Of a DNA stretch of 64,000 bases, positions 33,822 through 40,905 are shown piece after piece (the first letter of the stretch is position 1; every line of letters starts with the position of its first letter). Both the position numbers and the translations under genes were made by a program. The DNA is from Streptomyces scabiei 87.22. Its GTDB lineage: Bacteria > Actinomycetota > Actinomycetes > Streptomycetales > Streptomycetaceae. Under the pieces are notes generated by a model. That model saw nothing but the letters and a program-made list of their open reading frames with translations. It was not told the origin of the DNA and did no database searches. Where the stretch lies: assembly GCF_000091305.1 (NCBI RefSeq), contig NC_013929.1, positions 8,060,001 to 8,124,000 on the forward strand. Reading direction: 5' to 3'.

Positions 33822-34552
33822 GCGCTGCTCCTCGTGATGGTGATCTCGTCGAACGTCCTCGCCTCGGCGTGGTCGCCGACGCCCGGCTCGTAGTACGGCT
33901 CCCCGGGCCGGCGGATGCCGACGGCCCGCCAGCCCGCCTCCCGCGCCGCGTCCAGCTCGCCGGGCCGGTCGGAGAGGAAGAGGATGCGCTCCGGGGTCGC
34001 GGAGAGTCCGAGGGCCCCCGCGATCGCGCGGTACGAGGCGGCCTCCTGCTTCGGGCCCGCGTTCTCGGTGTCGTACAGCCCCTCGACCAGCGGCAGCAGA
34101 TCGCCCTCGGGGCTCGACCGGAACCACGCGCGCTGGGCGGCCACGGAACCCGAGGAGTACACGTGCAGGCGTACGCCCGCCGCGTGCCAGGCGCGCAGGG
34201 CCGGGAGGACGTCGTCGTAGAAGTGGGAGACGAGGTCGCCGCGGGCGAAGCCCTCGGACCAGATGACGCCCTGGAGGGTCTTCAGCGGGGTCGCCTTGCG
34301 GTCCTCGTCGAGCCATGCGTGGAGGGCCTGCTCGACGCGTACGACGTCGGCGTCCGGCTCGGCGATGAGGTCCCGTACCTGCGCCACCGCCCGCGCCACC
34401 TCCGGATCACCGCTCCGCTCCGAGAGCAGCGCTCCGAAGCGAGAGCGGGAGTACGGATAGAGCACGTCCACCACGAACCCCGTGGCGCTCGTGGTGCCCT
34501 CGATGTCGAGCACCACGGAGTCGACGGCGTGGAGGCCGAGGGCCTGGCTCAC
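33818..34552 (-). CDS. mtnC: acireductone synthase (enolase-phosphatase)
   Basis: 244 residues. A HAD-superfamily enzyme with nucleophile motif VVLDIEGTTS (Asp16, Glu18), SSGSVAAQRAWF, and FLSDRPGELDAAREAGW with the C-terminal acid pair. DIEGTTS is specific to MtnC. It enolises and dephosphorylates the diketo-phosphate to acireductone. ATGA overlaps on both sides (with mtnD upstream and mtnB downstream) indicate strict coupling. Confidence 0.95.
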   Translation of the reverse strand: MSQALGLHAVDSVVLDIEGTTSATGFVVDVLYPYSRSRFGALLSERSGDPEVARAVAQVRDLIAEPDADVVRVEQALHAWLDEDRKATPLKTLQGVIWSEGFARGDLVSHFYDDVLPALRAWHAAGVRLHVYSSGSVAAQRAWFRSSPEGDLLPLVEGLYDTENAGPKQEAASYRAIAGALGLSATPERILFLSDRPGELDAAREAGWRAVGIRRPGEPYYEPGVGDHAEARTFDEITITRSSA

Positions 34553-35148
34553 GCCGCTGCCCTGTCCTGCCGGTACCCGGCGTCGATCGTGTCGTAGTCC
34601 GGGAAGCGGGAGGCGATGGCGGAGCCGGTGAAGTTGCCGATCCAGCCGTCCTCCTCGTGGAAGAAGCGGATCGCGGTGAACGACGGGGTGGTGCCCATGT
34701 CGAACCAGTGCGTCGTCCCGCGCGGCACCCCCAGCAGGTCGCCCTTCTCGCAGTAGACCGCGTGCACCTCGCCGTTCACATGCAGATAGAAGATGCCGGA
34801 GCCGGAGACGAAGAAGCGGACCTCGTCATCGTCGTCGTGCGTGTGCTCCTGCAGGAACTTGGCGCGTGCGGCCGCGGCCCTCGCCGGGAACTCCGGGTCG
34901 TCGCTCGGGTGCAGTCCGAGGACGTCGACGGTGGTGAAGCCCTCCTCGGCGTTGAGCCGGTCGATCTCCGGGCCGTACGCGGCGAACACGGTCTCGCTGT
35001 CGGCGTCGGCCGGGACGTCCTCGCGGATCGGCCACTGCTCGTAGCGCACCCCGAGCGGTGCAAGCGCGGCCGCGATCTCGACGGGGTCGCTGGTGCGGCG
35101 CACCAGGGTCTCCGGTCCGGACTCGGGCCAGGTGGTCAGCAGGGTCAT
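34549..35148 (-). CDS. mtnD: acireductone dioxygenase
   Basis: 199 residues from ATG 35148 with GGAG upstream. Cupin-fold metal ligands are His102, His104 and Glu109 (EHTHDDDDEVRFF) and His147 (PRGTTHWFD). The Fe2+ form yields the methionine precursor ketomethylthiobutyrate; the Ni2+ form yields a dead-end product plus CO. Which metal is used cannot be read from sequence. It is the first structural gene of the mtnDCB operon and is preceded by a short cysteine-containing reading frame (35253-35330). Confidence 0.95.
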   Translation of the reverse strand: MTLLTTWPESGPETLVRRTSDPVEIAAALAPLGVRYEQWPIREDVPADADSETVFAAYGPEIDRLNAEEGFTTVDVLGLHPSDDPEFPARAAAARAKFLQEHTHDDDDEVRFFVSGSGIFYLHVNGEVHAVYCEKGDLLGVPRGTTHWFDMGTTPSFTAIRFFHEEDGWIGNFTGSAIASRFPDYDTIDAGYRQDRAAA

Positions 35149-35218
35149 GAGAGCAACTCCGTGAATCTGGAAGGGATGTCCGGATACCGAGACAAGTACC
35201 CGGGAGGCTGAGGGAAGC

Positions 35219-35248
35219 GCGAGCGAGGGGCGAGCGAGGGGCGAGCGA
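35219..35248. repeat. 11-bp tandem repeat
   Basis: About 2.7 copies of GCGAGCGAGGG in the spacer between the short upstream reading frame and mtnD. Confidence 0.8.
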
Positions 35249-35252
35249 CCGG

Positions 35253-35330
35253 TCAGCGGTGACACAGGGCGCCGGGACACCGGCGCGTACCGGCGGGCAG
35301 GCGCTGCGCCGTCGCGTCGATCGTCGTCAT
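35253..35330 (-). CDS. short upstream reading frame (putative leader peptide) of mtnDCB
   Basis: 25 codons from ATG 35330, preceded by GTGAGG with good spacing. It ends RRCPGALCHR and stop, carrying two cysteines close to the C-terminus. It lies 104 bases before mtnD on the same strand. Cysteine residues in a tiny frame ahead of sulfur-recovery genes suggest a cysteine-responsive attenuator, mirrored by the leader peptide on the other strand. It lacks the RRxxVDLxR core of the recognised leader family, so this call is inference. Confidence 0.45.
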   Translation of the reverse strand: MTTIDATAQRLPAGTRRCPGALCHR

Positions 35331-35426
35331 GGGGGCCTCACCGGGGTGCCGGCCGGGTGCCGGTACCGCGATCGTAACTCCGGTCCGTGTACCGGCCATG
35401 TGTGACGTAGTCGTTGTCTCACGTGT

Positions 35427-35442
35427 TGAGAAACCGCTCTCA
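35427..35442. promoter_or_regulatory. inverted repeat upstream of transporter promoter
   Basis: TGAGA-N6-TCTCA lies five bases before the -35 of the transporter-operon promoter. Position and symmetry suit a regulator site; the protein is unknown. Confidence 0.35.
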
Positions 35443-35447
35443 TTTCT

Positions 35448-35477
35448 TTGACGCATGGCTGAAATCGTTCTCATGAT
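35448..35477 (+). promoter_or_regulatory. promoter of leader peptide and transporter operon
   Basis: TTGACG (35448-35453), an 18-base spacer, then CATGAT (35472-35477). Six bases later comes the ATG of the leader peptide with no ribosome site, so the RNA probably starts at or next to that ATG. Confidence 0.6.
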
Positions 35478-35483
35478 CTGCGT

Positions 35484-35555
35484 ATGAAGACGCTGCTGCT
35501 CGTGCGGCGGCTGTACGTGGACCTGCTCCGGTCGACCACGGCCAGCTGTCGCTGA
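35484..35555 (+). CDS. cysteine-type leader peptide
   Basis: 23 residues from ATG 35484 to TGA 35553-35555. The C-terminal part RRLYVDLLRSTTASCR matches the actinobacterial putative leader peptide pattern (RRxxVDLxRxxSxxC) found ahead of sulfur-assimilation genes. The transcript appears leaderless. It sits 142 bases upstream of the methylthioribose-type ABC transporter operon. By analogy with cysteine-responsive leaderless frames in mycobacteria, slow translation at the terminal Cys codon could raise expression of the operon. No strong terminator was found between it and the transporter, so the mechanism is open. Confidence 0.75.
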   Translation: MKTLLLVRRLYVDLLRSTTASCR

Positions 35556-35697
35556 CCACTCCCGGAGCCCCGGCGCGCCCCGGCACGGCCTGATGTCCCG
35601 GGCGTTCGCCGTGCACCGCACGGTGGCGCATTTCCGCCCCCGCTCCGGGTCGAGTACTCCCTTTCTCCCCTCGCACCGCACCGCACCTGGAGCCGTC

Positions 35698-36807
35698 ATG
35701 CCCCGCTCGCCCCGTCGTACCCGCCTCCCCCTCGCCGCCCTCTCCCTCGCCTCCGCCTCGGCCCTGCTGCTGTCGGCCTGCGCGCAGTCCACGGACGCCT
35801 CCAAGGACACCGGCGACACCGCCGCCAAGGCCGCCGCGGCCACCGGCAAGAAGCCCGCACCCTTCGCCGACGGCCCGGTCAAGGTCGCGCTGGTCCGGCA
35901 GAGCGGCGCCGGCGACTACTTCGAGCAGTGGGGCAACGGCGCCAAGGCCCAGGCCAAGGCCCTCGGCATCGACCTCACCGTCTACGACGCCCAGGCCGAC
36001 AACGCCAAGCAGGCGACCGACCTCTCCTCCGCGATCAACTCCGGCGCCAAGGCGATCATCATCGACCACGGCTTCCCGGCGACGATCCAGCCGGAGATCG
36101 ACAAGGCCGTGAAGAAGGGCGTCAAGGTCGTCGTCTACGACGTCGAGACCGCCACCAAGGGCGTCGTCTCCACCAAGCAGGACGACGCGAGCATGGCCAA
36201 GGCCGTCCTCGACGTCATGGCGAAGCAGGTCGGCAAGGACGCCAAGGTCGGTTACGTCAACGTCGCCGGCTACGCGGCCCTCGACAAGCGCGACACCGTC
36301 TGGAAGTCCACGGTCGGGGGCCAGGGCTGGAAGCAGGAGTTCAAGGTCGGCAAGGTCACCGACTCCACGGCCACCGACAACGTTCCCCTCGTCTCCGCCG
36401 CCCTCACCCAGCACCCCGACGTGGCGGGCGTGTTCGCCCCCTACGACGAGCTGGCCAAGGGAGCCGTCCTCGCCGTGCAGAACAAGAAGCTCCAGGACAA
36501 GGTGAAGGTCTTCGGCGCGGACGTCTCCAACGCCGACATCCAGGCCATCACCGCCGAGGGCAGCCCCTGGGTCGCCACCGCCGGCACGGACCCGTCCGCC
36601 GTCGGCGCCGCGGTGGTCCGCACCACCGCTCTGGAGCTGGCCGGTCAGCTGAACAAGACCTCCGTCGAGTTCCCGGCCGTCGCCATCACCCAGGACTTCC
36701 TGCGCGAGAAGAAGATCGCGAACATGGACCAGCTGCGCAAGGCGCTGCCCGCGCTGAACCTGTCGCAGGTCTCGACCGCCGACTGGATCGCGAATGTCGC
36801 CCACTGA
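35698..36807 (+). CDS. sugar ABC transporter substrate-binding lipoprotein (probable methylthioribose)
   Basis: 369 residues from ATG 35698 with TGGAG upstream. Lipoprotein signal with lipobox LLLSAC. The mature part is a periplasmic-binding-protein/LacI fold (RbsB-like): VKVALVRQSGAGDYFEQWGNG, INSGAKAIIIDHGF, GVKVVVYDVE, VAGVFAPYDELAKGAV. It captures a pentose-like ligand outside the membrane. The operon also encodes an ATPase, a permease and methylthioribose kinase, so 5-methylthioribose is the inferred ligand rather than ribose. Confidence 0.87.
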   Translation: MPRSPRRTRLPLAALSLASASALLLSACAQSTDASKDTGDTAAKAAAATGKKPAPFADGPVKVALVRQSGAGDYFEQWGNGAKAQAKALGIDLTVYDAQADNAKQATDLSSAINSGAKAIIIDHGFPATIQPEIDKAVKKGVKVVVYDVETATKGVVSTKQDDASMAKAVLDVMAKQVGKDAKVGYVNVAGYAALDKRDTVWKSTVGGQGWKQEFKVGKVTDSTATDNVPLVSAALTQHPDVAGVFAPYDELAKGAVLAVQNKKLQDKVKVFGADVSNADIQAITAEGSPWVATAGTDPSAVGAAVVRTTALELAGQLNKTSVEFPAVAITQDFLREKKIANMDQLRKALPALNLSQVSTADWIANVAH

Positions 36808-38347
36808 CACCGGCGCCGGGCGGGCGGACGGCGGCGGGAACGTCCCCGCCGTCCGCCTGCGGGACGTCAGCAAGTCCTTCGGCGGCAGGACGGTGCTCGC
36901 CTCCGTCTCGCTGGACATCGCGCCGGGCAGCGTGGTCGCGCTGCTCGGCGCGAACGGGGCCGGCAAGTCCACGCTGATCAAGATCCTCTCCGGGGTGCAC
37001 GCCGACCACGGCGGCGAGATCCTCGTCGACGGCGCCCCGGCCGCCCTGCAGAGCCCCCTGGCCGCACGGCAGTTGGGCATCCAGACCGTCCACCAGCGCA
37101 TCGGCGAGGGCGTGGTCCCCGGCCTCACCGTCGCCGAGAACCTCGTCTTCGAGGAACTGGCCCAGAGCCGCGGCAACCCGTTCCTGAACAGCGGCAGGCT
37201 GCTGGCCCGCGCCCGGGAGATCCAGGCCGGCCTCGGCCTCGACTGGAGCGACGCCGTCCTCAAGCGGGACGTCACCGAACTCGGCATCTCCGACCGCCAG
37301 TTGCTCATCCTGGCCCGCGCCCTCGCCACCCGCCCCCGCCTGCTGGTCCTGGACGAGCCGACCTCCGCGCTCTCCGCCGCCGAGGCCGAGCGCCTGTTCG
37401 CGCTCGTCGAGCGGATGCGCGACGACGGCATCGCGGTCCTCTACGTCTCCCACCGCCTCGGCGAGATCGACGCCGTCGCCGACCGCCTGGTCGTCCTGCG
37501 GGACGGCCGTCTCACCGAGGACCAGGTCCGCCCCTTCGACTGGGACGCCGCCCTGCGCGCGATGCTCGCCCAGGCCCACGGGGCGACCACCGCCCGCCCG
37601 GTCCGCGAGGGCGACCAGGGTGACGTCGTCCTCTCCCTGCGAGGCGTACGCCTCTTCGAGGGCCGCACCCCGCTCGACCTCGACCTGCGCACCGGCGAGG
37701 TCACCGGCGTCGTCGGTCTGCTGGGCGCCGGCAAGACCGAGCTGGCCCGCGGCCTCTTCGGCGCCGAACCCTTCACCACCGGCACGGTCGCCCTGGACGG
37801 CAGGCCGTACACGCCCCGCCGCCCCGCCGACGCCATCCGCGGCGGCGTCCACCTCGTCCCCGAGGACCGGCACGCCGACGCCCTCGTCCCCGGCTGGTCG
37901 GTGGCCCAGAACATCTCCCTGCCGTTCCTGAGGTCCCTGTCCCGGCTGGGCCTGATGAACACGGCCCGGGAGAACGCCCTCGGCCGCGCCACCGTCGACG
38001 CCCTCGGCGTCGTCGCCCGCGACGAGCACAGCACCGTCGAGGAACTGTCCGGCGGCAACCAGCAGAAGGTCGTCGTGGGCCGCTGGCTCGCCGAGACCCC
38101 GCGCGTCCTCATCCTGGACGAGCCGTTCCGAGGCGTGGACATCGGCGCCCGGCGCGACATCGGCCGCCGCGCGCGTGCCCTCGCAGCCGAGGGCGCCGCC
38201 GTCCTCGTCCTGTCCGCCGACGTCGACGAGGTCCTGGAGGTCGCCGACCGGGTCGTCGTGCTCGCCGCCGGAGAGATCCACCTCGACGCGTACGGCGCGG
38301 AAGCGGAACGCGACCGCGTCATCCAGACCATCTCGGCGTCCGTGTGA
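36794..38347 (+). CDS. sugar ABC transporter ATP-binding protein (RbsA-like)
   Basis: 517 residues with two fused ATPase domains, as in RbsA. First: Walker A GANGAGKST, Walker B LVLDEPTSALS. The ISDRQLLILARAL segment is a weak ABC signature. Second: Walker A-like GLLGAGKTE, signature LSGGNQQK, Walker B ILDEPFRGVDIG. The start lies 14 bases inside the binding-protein gene, so translation is coupled. It powers uptake through the permease that follows. Confidence 0.92.
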   Translation: MSPTDTGAGRADGGGNVPAVRLRDVSKSFGGRTVLASVSLDIAPGSVVALLGANGAGKSTLIKILSGVHADHGGEILVDGAPAALQSPLAARQLGIQTVHQRIGEGVVPGLTVAENLVFEELAQSRGNPFLNSGRLLARAREIQAGLGLDWSDAVLKRDVTELGISDRQLLILARALATRPRLLVLDEPTSALSAAEAERLFALVERMRDDGIAVLYVSHRLGEIDAVADRLVVLRDGRLTEDQVRPFDWDAALRAMLAQAHGATTARPVREGDQGDVVLSLRGVRLFEGRTPLDLDLRTGEVTGVVGLLGAGKTELARGLFGAEPFTTGTVALDGRPYTPRRPADAIRGGVHLVPEDRHADALVPGWSVAQNISLPFLRSLSRLGLMNTARENALGRATVDALGVVARDEHSTVEELSGGNQQKVVVGRWLAETPRVLILDEPFRGVDIGARRDIGRRARALAAEGAAVLVLSADVDEVLEVADRVVVLAAGEIHLDAYGAEAERDRVIQTISASV

Positions 38348-38372
38348 CCCCGGCCCCCTGAGGAACTACGCC

Positions 38373-39419
38373 ATGACCACCACCCAGAGCACGGAAGTCC
38401 CCACCAAGGCGACGCTCCCGCCCGCCGCCGGCACCGCCGTACGCGTCCAGAACGCCGTCATCAAGTACGGCTTCATCTTCGTCACGGTCGCGCTGTTCGC
38501 GTACTTCGCGCTGAGCGAGGGCTCCTTCCGCGAGTCGGCGACCCTCCTCGACACCCTCCGGTACGTCTCCGTCGCCGCCATCCTCGGCCTCGGCGTCACC
38601 CTCACCATGGCCGTCGGGGGCATGGACATGTCCGTCGGCGCGGTCGCCGGCCTCGGCGTCTCGGTCGCCGCCCAGAGCATGGTCGTGTTCAACCAGATCG
38701 GCACCGTCGCGATCCTCGCCGTCCTCGCGGCGGGCGCCCTCGCGGGCCTGCTCAACGCCCTGCTGATCGTGGTCATGAAGATCCCCGACATGCTGGCCAC
38801 ACTCGGCACCATGTTCGTCATCCAGGGCACCAAGCTGATCCTCGTCGACGGCCAGTCGATCACCCCCGGCATGACCCTGGAGGACGGCTCCACCGCCCCC
38901 GGCAGGTTCACCGCCGGTTTCCTGAAGATCGACCGGGGCACGGTCCTCGGCATCCCCGTCTCCGTCCTGATCTTCGGTGCGCTGACGGTCGCCGCCTGGG
39001 TCTTCCTCGCCCGCACCCGCTGGGGCCGCGTCTTCTACGCGATCGGCGCCAACCCCGAGGCGTCCCGCCTGGCCGGCATCCGCGTCGGCGCGTACCGCGC
39101 GCTGGCGTACGTCCTCTCCGGCGTCCTCGCCTCCGTCGGCGGCCTGATCCTCGCCTCACGCATCGGGCAGGGCGACGTGAGCGCCGGCACCTCCCAGCTG
39201 CTGGAGGCGGTCGCCGTGGCCCTGGTGGGCACGTCGGTCCTCGGCCGGGGCCGCCCCAACGTCTGGGGCACCGCCCTCGGTGCCGTCCTCATCGGCATCA
39301 TCACCACGGGCCTGACCATCAAGGGCCTGCCGTACTACACCCAGGACGTCGTCGAGGGCGCGGTCCTCATCCTCGCCCTGGTCTTCAGCTTCACGTTGTC
39401 CAAGCGCCGTACCGCATAA
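38373..39419 (+). CDS. sugar ABC transporter permease (RbsC-like)
   Basis: 348 residues from ATG 38373. About eight to ten hydrophobic spans. RbsC-type motifs: GGMDMSVGAVAGLGVSVAA, KIPDMLATLGTMFVIQGTKL and YAIGANPEASRLAGIRV (the ATPase-contact loop). It is 25 bases after the ATPase gene and 15 bases before mtnK. It forms the membrane channel of the predicted methylthioribose importer. Confidence 0.9.
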   Translation: MTTTQSTEVPTKATLPPAAGTAVRVQNAVIKYGFIFVTVALFAYFALSEGSFRESATLLDTLRYVSVAAILGLGVTLTMAVGGMDMSVGAVAGLGVSVAAQSMVVFNQIGTVAILAVLAAGALAGLLNALLIVVMKIPDMLATLGTMFVIQGTKLILVDGQSITPGMTLEDGSTAPGRFTAGFLKIDRGTVLGIPVSVLIFGALTVAAWVFLARTRWGRVFYAIGANPEASRLAGIRVGAYRALAYVLSGVLASVGGLILASRIGQGDVSAGTSQLLEAVAVALVGTSVLGRGRPNVWGTALGAVLIGIITTGLTIKGLPYYTQDVVEGAVLILALVFSFTLSKRRTA

Positions 39420-39434
39420 GGGAGTTCACCGACC

Positions 39435-40613
39435 ATGGGCTACCGCATCCTGGAGACCGACGACATCCCCGCGTACCTGCGAGAGCGGGGCCACTGGGAG
39501 GACACCGGCGACATCACCGTCCGCGAGGTCTCGGACGGCAACGTCAACCGGGTCTTCCTCGCCTCGAACCGCGACGGCAGCCGCAGCCTCGCCCTCAAGC
39601 AGGCGCTGCCCTGGGTCCGCGTCGCCGGCCCGTCCTGGCCGCTGAGCCCCGACCGCGCCGACGCCGAGGCCCGCGCCTACGAGCAGCTCGCGAAGGTCGC
39701 CCCCGACGAGATCCCCGGCATCCACGGCTACGACCCCGAGAACTTCGCCCTCGTCATGGAGGACCTCTCCGACCTGGAGGTCCTGCGCACCCTCCTCAAC
39801 GAGGGCGCCTCCTACGGTCCGCACACCTCTCCGCAGATCGGCCGCCTCGTCGCCCGGCTCTCCTTCGCCACCAGCGACTTCGGCATGGACTCCGCCGACC
39901 GCAAGGCGCTGATCGCCGTCTCGGTCAACCCCGAGCTGTGCAGGATCACCGAGGACGTCGTCCTCTCCGAGCCGTACATCGAGCACGAACACAACCACTG
40001 GCACCCGGCGCTCGACGACCTGGCCGCCGCCTTCCGCGCGGACAGCGCCCTGCGCACCGAGGTCGCCGACCTGCGCCATGTCTTCATGACGAGCGCCCAG
40101 GCCCTCCTGCACGGCGACCTCCACTCGGGCAGCGTCATGGTCGGGACCCGCGACGGCGCCCCCGTCGTACGGGTCTTCGACCCCGAGTTCTCCTTCGTCG
40201 GCCCCATCGGCTTCGACCTCGGCCTGTACTGGGCCAACGCCCTCGTCTCCGAGGAACGGGCCCGCGCCCTCGGCACCCTCACGGACCACGGCGACCAGCT
40301 CCGGCTGTCCTGGGACGCCTTCGAGACCGAGTTCCGCCGCCTCTGGCCCACCCGCGTCGACACCTTCTTCGACGACGCCTACCTGGACCGCTTCCTGGCC
40401 CGGGTCTGGACCGAGTCCCTGGGCTTCGCCGGCACGGAACTCGTCCGGCGCGTCATCGGCTTCGCCCATCTCACGGACCTGACGACGCTGGACGATCCGG
40501 TCCCGGCGTCCCGGCGGGCCCTGCTGCTGGGGCGTGAACTGATAGTGCGGCGCGAGGAGTTGCGGGATGTTGCGGCCGTCCGGGCGGTCGTGGAGTCGAG
40601 TGCGGCCGGGTAG
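39435..40613 (+). CDS. mtnK: S-methyl-5-thioribose kinase
   Basis: 392 residues from ATG 39435 (GGGAG upstream). Kinase/APH-like fold with ISDGNVNRVF-type nucleotide loop (VSDGNVNRVFLAS), the catalytic LLHGDLHSGSVMV and the metal-binding VRVFDPEFSFVGPIGFDLG, all characteristic of MtnK. It phosphorylates 5-methylthioribose to the 1-phosphate, the substrate of MtnA at 32122. It is the last gene of the transporter operon. Confidence 0.95.
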   Translation: MGYRILETDDIPAYLRERGHWEDTGDITVREVSDGNVNRVFLASNRDGSRSLALKQALPWVRVAGPSWPLSPDRADAEARAYEQLAKVAPDEIPGIHGYDPENFALVMEDLSDLEVLRTLLNEGASYGPHTSPQIGRLVARLSFATSDFGMDSADRKALIAVSVNPELCRITEDVVLSEPYIEHEHNHWHPALDDLAAAFRADSALRTEVADLRHVFMTSAQALLHGDLHSGSVMVGTRDGAPVVRVFDPEFSFVGPIGFDLGLYWANALVSEERARALGTLTDHGDQLRLSWDAFETEFRRLWPTRVDTFFDDAYLDRFLARVWTESLGFAGTELVRRVIGFAHLTDLTTLDDPVPASRRALLLGRELIVRREELRDVAAVRAVVESSAAG

Positions 40614-40643
40614 GGCTGAGCCGAGTGCGGGAGTGTTCGGGCC

Positions 40644-40738
40644 GCCCACCTCCCCTGCTTCGGCTGCGCGCAGTCGTGCCGCTGGGGCGATGGGGGCACC
40701 TCCCGCTCGAGCGAAGCCGAGAGTGGGGGAGGGTGGGC
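40644..40738. repeat. Streptomyces interspersed palindromic repeat
   Basis: An imperfect 95-base inverted repeat whose outer arms are GCCCACCTCCCC and GGGGGAGGGTGGGC. The inner part contains CACCTCCCGCTCGAGCGAAG, then CCGAGAGTGGGGGAGG. I recognise this as a repeat scattered through Streptomyces genomes, where it is often mistranslated as part of hypothetical proteins. It follows mtnK. Confidence 0.65.
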
Positions 40739-40815
40739 GCAGGCGGCGCCCTGTGAGCGCCGGGCCGCGTGATCCCGGCCGGGGCAGTTCCGGCGCCGGG
40801 TGCCGGACACAGAGG

Positions 40816-40853
40816 GGGCGGGCCCCGGTGCCGTATCGGCTCGGGGCCCGCCC
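40816..40853. terminator. terminator between mtnK and glpD
   Basis: Arms GGGCGGGCCCCG and CGGGGCCCGCCC with a loop of about 12 bases, between the convergent mtnK and glpD genes. Confidence 0.7.
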
Positions 40854-40905
40854 TGGTGCGCCCGGTCCGGCCCCGGTCAGGGGGAGGGGCCGGACCGAGA
40901 GTCGG

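Noticed and set aside
33213..34316. Apparent long form of MtnB extending into mtnC
   Set aside because: The extension is mtnC read in another frame. The ATGA overlap gives the proper start at 33821.
35149..35697. SAM riboswitch in the mtn intergenic region
   Set aside because: No SAM-I, SAM-II or SAM-IV core was recognised. The region is better explained by two short cysteine frames.
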